Below, one piece after another: positions 22,467-29,274 of a stretch of DNA of 61,682 nucleotides. The position numbers were made by a program, and so were the translations under genes. This DNA is from a virus. The stretch's first letter is position 1; every line of letters starts with the position of its first letter. The notes below the pieces were generated by a model. It saw only the letters and a program-made list of their open reading frames with translations, ran no database searches and was not told where the DNA came from. Where the stretch lies: IMG/VR virus record IMGVR_UViG_3300023179_005392, positions 1 through 61,682 of that record; one strand, written 5' to 3'.

Positions 22467-22497
22467 AAAGACCGACCCCTAAAAAAGGTCGGTCTTT
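22467..22497 (+). terminator. Intrinsic terminator after dnaK
   Basis: Stem AAAGACCGACC / GGTCGGTCTTT (11 pairs), loop of 9 nt, followed by TTTTAATTT. It ends dnaK and may attenuate the next gene. Confidence 0.8.
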
Positions 22498-22510
22498 TAA
22501 TTTAAAAATT

Positions 22511-22756
22511 ATGGCAATATCAAAACAAACAATCGAGGGTACTAAAATAATAAATGAAGTACAATCAAGTAATTTAGTCAGGACTGAATATGATACTAGT
22601 GATAGTAGTTTGGTTGTAGAATTTAAAAATGGAACCAAATATTCCTATGAAAATGTTCCTCATAAAATCTATGCTCAATTTAGATTAGCGGAGTCACAAG
22701 GAAATTTTTTTAATACTAACATCGCAAAAGCATTCAAATATAAAAAACTGACTTGA
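22511..22756 (+). CDS. KTSC-domain protein
   Basis: 81 residues from the ATG at 22511; an earlier in-frame ATG would place the terminator hairpin inside the coding region. The sequence SSNLVRTEYDTSDSSLVVEF, then GTKYSYENVPHKIYAQF and a final SQGNFFNTNIAKAFKY, follows the KTSC domain pattern (S-x-I..YD....L.V.F..G..Y.Y..VP...Y..F). In some proteins KTSC is linked to lysyl-tRNA synthetase; alone in phages its role is unknown. A phage element at 22456 and the intervening hairpin suggest regulated readthrough. Confidence 0.75.
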   Translation: MAISKQTIEGTKIINEVQSSNLVRTEYDTSDSSLVVEFKNGTKYSYENVPHKIYAQFRLAESQGNFFNTNIAKAFKYKKLT

Positions 22757-22759
22757 TAA

Positions 22760-22768
22760 TATATTTAT
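22760..22768 (+). promoter_or_regulatory. Phage TATTTAT promoter element
   Basis: TATATTTAT ending 5 nt before the ATG at 22774. Confidence 0.5.
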
Positions 22769-22773
22769 GATGA

Positions 22774-23508
22774 ATGGAAGGTTATCAAGAAATACTCAAA
22801 TCATTTGAAACTAGAGATATTCTCAATGGTGAGATATGGAATGATGTTTTTACCGACAATCCAAGACTCAAACCTCAAATAAGAAAAATTTTATTGAAAA
22901 TTGCTTCTGAGTTTCAAGGATACTTAGGTGATGATATTTTTTTATCGGATGTAAGGTTCACTGGGTCTTTAGCCAATTATAATTGGTCGAAGTTTTCGGA
23001 TATTGATTTGCATTGCATCATAGATTTCGAACAATTCGATCCATCAGAAAGAGAATTGTATAAAGAACTCTTCAATCTGAAAAAAACACTTTTTAATGAA
23101 AACCATAATATCAGAGTAAAGGGTTATGAAGTTGAATTATATGCGGAGGATATTTCAGAAAAACATGTATCATCTGGTGTTTATTCAGTTTTATTTAACG
23201 ATTGGATCAATCAACCGATTAAGAAAAAAGTAAATATAGATAAGAAATTTTTCTTAAAGAAAGCGGATACAATGATGGATAGAATTGATAATTTAATGAT
23301 TGATGTTAAAGATTTAGATATTGATACCGCATTGAAAAAAATAAAAGATTTTACTGACAAACTTAAAAAATATAGAAAATCTGGGTTAGATAAGGGTGGT
23401 GAACTTTCATATGAAAATATGATATTCAAATTTTTACGAAGGAATGGGTATCTAGAAAAACTTCAAACATTTAAAAATGAGTTAATGGATAGGAAACTTT
23501 CGCTTTAA
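22774..23508 (+). CDS. Nucleotidyltransferase-fold protein
   Basis: 244 residues. The NTase core is visible: FTGSLANYNWSKFSDIDLHC has the GS motif followed by the DxD metal pair (D-I-D), and VKGYEVELYAED supplies the third acidic strand. The C-terminal half is helical (DLDIDTALKKIKDFTDKLKK). The family moves a nucleoside monophosphate onto RNA, small molecules or proteins; the substrate is unknown. From memory, similar NTases lie next to head genes in marine T4-like phages. Other options include an AMPylating or antitoxin-like (MNT) role. Confidence 0.7.
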   Translation: MEGYQEILKSFETRDILNGEIWNDVFTDNPRLKPQIRKILLKIASEFQGYLGDDIFLSDVRFTGSLANYNWSKFSDIDLHCIIDFEQFDPSERELYKELFNLKKTLFNENHNIRVKGYEVELYAEDISEKHVSSGVYSVLFNDWINQPIKKKVNIDKKFFLKKADTMMDRIDNLMIDVKDLDIDTALKKIKDFTDKLKKYRKSGLDKGGELSYENMIFKFLRRNGYLEKLQTFKNELMDRKLSL

Positions 23509-23540
23509 CAATCCAATAATTCAATTATTTAACATTTCAG

Positions 23541-23549
23541 TATATTTAT
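23541..23549 (+). promoter_or_regulatory. Phage TATTTAT promoter element
   Basis: TATATTTAT ending 13 nt before the ATG at 23563. Confidence 0.5.
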
Positions 23550-23562
23550 AACATAAAAAACT

Positions 23563-23751
23563 ATGGAAGGAGCATTTAGCGCAGGTACAGAATATTTTGA
23601 GTGTAGAGTTTGTTTCAGTAGTTCAGGTTGTACTTGTACCTCCTCAACTTCACAAACTTTACCACATCCTATTTGGTCAACAAATAGAGAAGTTGCAATT
23701 ATTCAGTTAGGTATGGTGCAATTGGGTGGAATGCACGGACTTAATTCATAA
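23563..23751 (+). CDS. Small Cys-containing protein, unknown
   Basis: 62 residues. Four Cys occur between residues 14 and 25 (FECRVCFSSSGCTC), a spacing that could bind one metal ion. The rest is Ser/Thr-rich then hydrophobic (EVAIIQLGMVQLGGM). No family recognised. It has its own TATTTAT element and is 22 nt before the first head-type gene, suggesting a minor virion role. Confidence 0.45.
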   Translation: MEGAFSAGTEYFECRVCFSSSGCTCTSSTSQTLPHPIWSTNREVAIIQLGMVQLGGMHGLNS

Positions 23752-23772
23752 AAAAAATTAAAAAATAATAAA

Positions 23773-25005
23773 ATGGCAGATCTAAAACCTATTGGGAGTG
23801 AAAAATTAACTGGTGAATCCAAAATACAAAGAATTTTGGAAATTTCTCGTTATAAAGAGAACATCCCAAACAACATCAATGAAACCGCGAGAACTGAATT
23901 CAGTAAGGTTTTATCGGACGGAAAAGAATATGAGATTGTTAAAGAAAAAATGGGATATGTAATCAAAAAAAGAGTTGATGAATCTTATGATTATATTGAA
24001 CCTATGAAAAACAGAAAACACTATGGTTCTTATTCAGCTGCTTTGAAACGTTTGAATTTAATAGCTAAAGAGGTAAATAGATTAGTTGAAAATGAAGAGG
24101 AAACACCTTTATTTAATTTAGGTGAACAAAAAAGATTTACATTAAAAACACCAAAGCCGCCAGTACCACCCTCAGTTCCAGCAACAGATCAACCAGTTGC
24201 ACCCGCTGAAATGCCAGCACCAATGGGAGATGTGACTTCGGCTGATGATATGCCACCTGTTGATATGAGTCAAAATATGGGAGGTGAAGAAACGCCTATG
24301 CCTGATATGGGAGGTGAAGAAACGCCTATGCCTGATATGGGTGGTGAAATGCCTGATATGGGTGGTGGAAAAGAAGAAGTTTCTTTTCGTACAATTCAAA
24401 AATTAACAGGAAAACTAGGTCAAAAACTAAGAATGTTGGATGACACAGTTGGTATGACATCTGAAGATGTAAAATATGTATTAAATTCTATTTTATCTGC
24501 GGTTGATTTATCAAAATTAGAAGACGAAGATCGTGAAGATATTTTAGCTAAGTTCGAAGAAGATTATGATGAAGATATGATGGGATCTGATGATATGGGT
24601 GATCAAATTGATGTCGACACTGAAGTTGATATTCAAGAACCTGAAATGTCAGCACCGAAAGAAGAATTTGGTGAGGAAGATGAGGATGGAATGTTCCGTA
24701 AAAAAATTGGTTCGATTATGGATTCGGTTTTTGCTGAATCTGAGGTTGAAAAACTTTTATCTCAATACTATCGTGTGAATGAAAACGAAAAGAAATTGAA
24801 AGATAAAAAAATAGATGAGTATAAAAAAGTAACATTGAATCAAGTAAATCAATTAGCCGAAACAAAAAAACAAAAGGATAGTGCTGAGTTTATTATAAAA
24901 GAAACCAAGGGATTTAAGTTCAAAGGTAAGACTAATCTTAAAAACCTAGTTTTCGAAAATAATGGTGAAATTTTGAAAATTGATTTAGATGGACAATTTC
25001 TATGA
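23773..25005 (+). CDS. Virion-type protein with acidic PDMGGE repeats, unknown
   Basis: 410 residues. Domains: an N-terminal folded part (GESKIQRILEISRYKENIPN) with a DYIEPMKNRKHYGSY segment; a Pro-rich linker (PKPPVPPSVPATDQPVAP); a Met/Gly/Glu repeat (MGGEETPMPDMGGEETPMPD); a helical part (RTIQKLTGKLGQKLRMLDDT) with a strongly acidic tail; and a basic C-terminus. The arrangement resembles structural proteins that I associate with marine T4-like phages, but no assembly role can be named. It overlaps the next gene by 4 nt (ATGA), so it is the first gene of the head operon. Confidence 0.55.
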   Translation: MADLKPIGSEKLTGESKIQRILEISRYKENIPNNINETARTEFSKVLSDGKEYEIVKEKMGYVIKKRVDESYDYIEPMKNRKHYGSYSAALKRLNLIAKEVNRLVENEEETPLFNLGEQKRFTLKTPKPPVPPSVPATDQPVAPAEMPAPMGDVTSADDMPPVDMSQNMGGEETPMPDMGGEETPMPDMGGEMPDMGGGKEEVSFRTIQKLTGKLGQKLRMLDDTVGMTSEDVKYVLNSILSAVDLSKLEDEDREDILAKFEEDYDEDMMGSDDMGDQIDVDTEVDIQEPEMSAPKEEFGEEDEDGMFRKKIGSIMDSVFAESEVEKLLSQYYRVNENEKKLKDKKIDEYKKVTLNQVNQLAETKKQKDSAEFIIKETKGFKFKGKTNLKNLVFENNGEILKIDLDGQFL

Positions 25006-25397
25006 GCCACTTAATTTATATCAACGGACTAGGCCCGAATTATAAAGGAGATAACATTTACGAATTTATCTTTAGTGACTCTTTTGATGTGTGGGGAGAT
25101 AACTGGGATTCAAAACCAGCTCATGGTCATCCATTACCACCTGAAATGAAATACATAACAAAAGTCGGTATTCTACGTAATACTGAGGTGATACTAGATC
25201 TAGTTCAAAATTCTGACTATATGGGTGTCATTGATGCTATGGAAGACATAATAGCCCTTGGTTGGGAAACAGATGAAAGTTGTGGTGAAAATAAAAGATT
25301 AGTATTCAAGTTTGGTGAACCCGAACAAAGTATAAAAGATAAACTTTACGAAAGAGATGTCGTATTGGAATTTGAAAAACAAATGTCTTATGTCTAA
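25002..25397 (+). CDS. Conserved phage-type protein, unknown
   Basis: 131 residues. MSHLIYINGLGPNYKGDNIY, then EFIFSDSFDVWGDNWDSKPA and a helical DAMEDIIALGWETDE segment. The Trp/Asp-rich core looks well conserved and is familiar from marine T4-like phages, always near the terminase, though without a known role. ATG overlaps the upstream stop; the downstream gene starts 8 nt inside it. The tight coupling (three overlaps in a row) supports a shared assembly role. Confidence 0.5.
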   Translation: MSHLIYINGLGPNYKGDNIYEFIFSDSFDVWGDNWDSKPAHGHPLPPEMKYITKVGILRNTEVILDLVQNSDYMGVIDAMEDIIALGWETDESCGENKRLVFKFGEPEQSIKDKLYERDVVLEFEKQMSYV

Positions 25398-26214
25398 AAT
25401 TAAAATTAATAAGTTAGTAAAAGCTGGACTAAGTAGAAATATGGTTTCACAATTGTCCGAAAGAGCAATGGATGTGTTAATTCAAAAATTTATTTTGGAT
25501 GAACAAACAGGTACAGTTACAGTACCACAAAAAACCGATCCAACCAAAATTCGTGACTTAGCCAGTAAAGGGTTAAACGTTACCGTTGCAAATGAAGTGA
25601 AAGAAGATGAAGAAAACCCTATGAACTTTGAAAAAGGTGCGAGAACTCAAGATCCACACCAAGTTGGCCCATCAACAGACGATGGTTTTGGTAATTACGG
25701 CGATGGTATGGATGAAGGTGAAATGACTGAAAAAAAACAAAAGAAAAATCCTTGGGCTATTTGTACAGCAACTATGGGTAAAAAATTCGGCACAACTGAA
25801 AGAAGTGATTGGTCTAAAAGACAGATGAAAGAATATGAGAGATGTGTAATGGATGTCAAAAAACAGATCAAAGAAAATAAGAACCCCCTACTTCCAATCC
25901 TAGAAAATATAACTAGAAAACAAATTGAAACCAATTTGTTACCTCAGATGGATAAAGCTTCATTAATTGAGATGGTCGCTAAAAACCAATCTATCGTTAA
26001 AAGACCACTTTATAATTCATCCGAAGATAAAACCAAAAAGATGAAAAAACCTATGGGTTCTATGTTTTCAATTACCAAAGAAAAATTCGAGAGTGATCTC
26101 AAAGAAATGGAAAAAACAGAAGGAAAAACACGTGAGTTATCACCCAATCCCGGTAAGACCAAAATTCCTGATTACTTAACTTTTGATCAACTTAATATTA
26201 AATTCAAAGAGTAA
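25390..26214 (+). CDS. Virion-type protein, unknown
   Basis: 274 residues from the ATG at 25390 (an earlier frame start would overlap the upstream gene by 41 nt). Visible parts: a basic helical N-terminus (KINKLVKAGLSRNMVSQLSE), a DPHQVGPSTDDGFGNYGDGM linker, a domain NPWAICTATMGKKFGTTERS followed by DWSKRQMKEYERCVMDVKKQ with two Cys, and a Lys/Glu-rich helical tail. The AICTATMGKK...ERCVMDVK pattern recurs in phage structural proteins I remember. No function assigned. Confidence 0.5.
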   Translation: MSKIKINKLVKAGLSRNMVSQLSERAMDVLIQKFILDEQTGTVTVPQKTDPTKIRDLASKGLNVTVANEVKEDEENPMNFEKGARTQDPHQVGPSTDDGFGNYGDGMDEGEMTEKKQKKNPWAICTATMGKKFGTTERSDWSKRQMKEYERCVMDVKKQIKENKNPLLPILENITRKQIETNLLPQMDKASLIEMVAKNQSIVKRPLYNSSEDKTKKMKKPMGSMFSITKEKFESDLKEMEKTEGKTRELSPNPGKTKIPDYLTFDQLNIKFKE

Positions 26215-27464
26215 TGTTAAAGAAAAAATTTATTAAAGAAGCACCAATCGACTATGGTGATAGACCAGAAAGAATGGATTCAGGCACACAGAGGAAAATA
26301 GAAACTGGGCAAACTCCTATTTCCAAACAACCTTTTATGCCTAAAATCACAGGAGCACAAACATTCGAAGAAGTTATTGCCTCTGAAAGATTTAAACAAG
26401 TAATCGAAAACATTCGTCGATATACTAACATACCTGGTCCTGTCGATATGCGAAACATCGGTCAATTACAAATGTTATTAATGTCAGCACTCCGAGAAAT
26501 AGCAAACATTGAAAGACAACACAAGGAATATTTAGAGAACTTATCAATTGAATTGGTTAGAAAAGAATTAGAAATAGACCCATCTGAGATAGAGTATGAA
26601 TCTTATTTGGTTAGTCCTAGTGACATTTCCAACGAAGGTTTTCAAATGGAACCTGAAGAGAAATCCGTAGAAGAAATAGCAAAATTATTTCAAACTCCAG
26701 AAAAAGAAGAGGATGAAGAAGAAAACCCAGTCGAAAGTTTACTCAGAGCCTTAGAAGAGTTTAATATTGAAAGAAGTAAGAGAAGATTAATTAATATGTT
26801 CATTCAAGGTGCTGGGGCTAAAGCCCAATATATGTACCATTTGATTGAAGAAAAATTAAATGAACTAGATCCAAGGTTATTAAATTTATACGGAACATTA
26901 ATGTCCGTCAATGAAATGTTATATTGGATTTTGAACGAAAATATGTTAGGAAATTTGATGGGAAGTAAAGCTGGTTCGGTTGAAGTCGATACAAATCAAG
27001 ATCCCCCGAAAGTTGTTGCCAAAGGGGTTATTTTTCCAGTGTTACTACACGAGTTGGTGAAAGGAACGTATGAAGTTATTGGAAAATTCGGATTACCATC
27101 AAACCCTGAAAAACAAAAGATGGTTACAGGATACGAGGACACATTACCTGCTGAGGTTTGGGATTTAAGATTTGGCCCAGTGTTTTGGGAAAGATTATTA
27201 AATGCATACCCTAATAGAATTTTTGAATCAGGACAAAGATTTATACAAAATTATTTGTTCCAAAAATTTGTTATGATGAGTGCTGAAGAATTTATTGATC
27301 TAACAAAAATGATTCTTTTGGGTAATCCGAAAGCAAATCAAATTTTGGATAGAATGGTAAAAGAAATATCGGAAAGATTAAGAGAACTAGAAAATGAAGC
27401 TAGTGAAGAAGATGATGATGATGGATTGGGTGATATTAACATTGACGATATTTTCAATCGATAA
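26214..27464 (+). CDS. Virion-assembly-type protein upstream of terminase, unknown
   Basis: 416 residues, helical, acidic (EDEEENPVESLLRALEEFNI). N-terminus MLKKKFIKEAPIDYGDRPER; central IEEKLNELDPRLLNLYGTLM; C-terminal DLRFGPVFWERLLNAYPNRI and a terminal Asp run. Its ATG overlaps the stop of the previous gene, and the terminase follows 10 nt later. Position would suit a small-terminase or neck role, but it is far larger than T4 gp16 and shows no helix-turn-helix I can see, so I leave it unassigned. Confidence 0.5.
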   Translation: MLKKKFIKEAPIDYGDRPERMDSGTQRKIETGQTPISKQPFMPKITGAQTFEEVIASERFKQVIENIRRYTNIPGPVDMRNIGQLQMLLMSALREIANIERQHKEYLENLSIELVRKELEIDPSEIEYESYLVSPSDISNEGFQMEPEEKSVEEIAKLFQTPEKEEDEEENPVESLLRALEEFNIERSKRRLINMFIQGAGAKAQYMYHLIEEKLNELDPRLLNLYGTLMSVNEMLYWILNENMLGNLMGSKAGSVEVDTNQDPPKVVAKGVIFPVLLHELVKGTYEVIGKFGLPSNPEKQKMVTGYEDTLPAEVWDLRFGPVFWERLLNAYPNRIFESGQRFIQNYLFQKFVMMSAEEFIDLTKMILLGNPKANQILDRMVKEISERLRELENEASEEDDDDGLGDINIDDIFNR

Positions 27465-27474
27465 CTGAAATGAA

Positions 27475-29244
27475 ATGGGATTTACTAAAGAACAACTTTT
27501 ACTTGAATATACCAAGTGTGTTAGGAATACAGAATACGCTTTAAAAACATATTTGCAAACTTATGACAATACACAGTCAAAGTATGTTCCTCTAGAACTT
27601 TTTCCAGATCAGGCGACCCTTATTAAAGATTACGAAGAACACAACGAAAACATTGCAAAGAAATATAGACAAGCTGGTGTATCTACAGTTACCGCAGCTT
27701 GGATTAGTAAAAAATTAGCGTTCGCTCTTAAAAACAAACCCGAAAAGGTTTTGTGTATTGCAAATAAGTTGGATACAGCGGTTGAATTTGCAAATAAAGT
27801 GAGGGGGTTTATTGACCAATGGCCAAGTTGGGTGGGTATTACCTACAGTAATGAAAAAAATTCACAAAGACATTTTAAAATTTCTAACGGATGTGAGGTC
27901 AAAGCGGTTGCTACGTCTAAGGATGCGTTGAGGGGTTATACACCAACAATTCTTATTTTTGATGAGGCAGCATATATTGAGGCTGATAGTGATTTTTGGG
28001 CGGCCTGTATGGCCTCATTATCGACAGGGGGTAAAGTGATTGTTATTTCCACACCAAATGGATACGACCCGATATATTATGAGATCTATGACCAATCTTT
28101 AAGGGGGATCAATGATTTTAAAATAACCGAAATGTTTTGGTGGAGAGATCCGAGATACACCAAAGATTTACAGTTTTTGAAAGTAGATGATCTTATTCAT
28201 TTTTATCTTAACAGAGATGAATACCCTGATCTGGAAATTGTTGATTTTTCAGACACACTACCATTCGATCGAGACTATGATGAGATCCAGAAATTATTTG
28301 AAAGTGGATACAAACCAACGTCAAATTGGTTTGAAAAAATGGTCAAGAAATTAAAATATGATAAAAGAAAAGTTGCACAAGAATTAGAATGTAATTTTTT
28401 GGGGTCTGGTGATAATGTGTTTGACTCAAATTTGGTTCAAAAAATATTGGAAAATGATGTGAAGGATCCTGTAAACAAAATGGTGAGTGGTGGTTTGTGG
28501 TTATGGAAAGAACCAGTTTTGGGACATCGATACATTATGGGTGTTGACGTGAGTAGGGGTGATAGTGAAGACTTCTCCACTTTTCAAATTTTCGATTTTG
28601 ACGATAGAGAACAGGTTGTTGAATATTTGGGAAAACTACCACCTGATAATTTGGCAGATATTGTTTATAAGTGGGCAACAATGTATAAAGCATTTGTTGT
28701 CATTGATATTACTGGTGGTATGGGTGTCTCAACCGCAAGAAAACTTCAAGAACTTGGTTACAAAGATTTATATGTTGATGGTATGGATATTGCAAATAAA
28801 TGGAAATTTGATCCCAAAATGCAAGATAAAATACCCGGAATTAATTTTAACAATAAACGAGTACAAATAATTTCCGCACTAGAAGAATATTTTCGTCACG
28901 GATTGAAAATACATTCAATTCGTCTTGTTAATGAAATGAACACATTCGTTTATATTAATGGTCGTCCTGATCATATGAAAGGACAACACGACGATTTAAT
29001 TATGTCTCTTGCTATGGCGGTATATGTTGCCGATTATTCATTTACTCAGTTACAAAAAGTATCACAACAAGCAAAAGTTTTATTGGAATCTTGGGAAGTA
29101 AAAACATACGAACAACCATCATCTCAACATTTTAATCCAGCATTACCAAACACAAATTATAAAGAAAATCCAGCGTTTAGAAATCAACCATCAAGAGCTG
29201 ACTATGAACAATATTCTTGGTTGTTCGGTGGTGGTAAGCGTTGA
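27475..29244 (+). CDS. Terminase large subunit (T4 gp17-like)
   Basis: 589 residues. ATPase: KKYRQAGVSTVTAAW at 63-77 is the Walker A position, without the usual Lys directly before S/T; ILIFDEAAY (Asp163-Glu164) is Walker B with catalytic Glu, followed by an IVISTPNG coupling motif. RNase H-like nuclease: IMGVDVSRGDSED (Asp358), VVIDITGGMG, and QHDDLIMSLAMAV (Asp506/507). The protein packages DNA through the portal using ATP and cuts concatemers. Length and motif order match gp17-type motors. It precedes the portal gene by 30 nt. Confidence 0.95.
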   Translation: MGFTKEQLLLEYTKCVRNTEYALKTYLQTYDNTQSKYVPLELFPDQATLIKDYEEHNENIAKKYRQAGVSTVTAAWISKKLAFALKNKPEKVLCIANKLDTAVEFANKVRGFIDQWPSWVGITYSNEKNSQRHFKISNGCEVKAVATSKDALRGYTPTILIFDEAAYIEADSDFWAACMASLSTGGKVIVISTPNGYDPIYYEIYDQSLRGINDFKITEMFWWRDPRYTKDLQFLKVDDLIHFYLNRDEYPDLEIVDFSDTLPFDRDYDEIQKLFESGYKPTSNWFEKMVKKLKYDKRKVAQELECNFLGSGDNVFDSNLVQKILENDVKDPVNKMVSGGLWLWKEPVLGHRYIMGVDVSRGDSEDFSTFQIFDFDDREQVVEYLGKLPPDNLADIVYKWATMYKAFVVIDITGGMGVSTARKLQELGYKDLYVDGMDIANKWKFDPKMQDKIPGINFNNKRVQIISALEEYFRHGLKIHSIRLVNEMNTFVYINGRPDHMKGQHDDLIMSLAMAVYVADYSFTQLQKVSQQAKVLLESWEVKTYEQPSSQHFNPALPNTNYKENPAFRNQPSRADYEQYSWLFGGGKR

Positions 29245-29274
29245 TTTATAAATTCAAGTATTTACCATTAAAAG

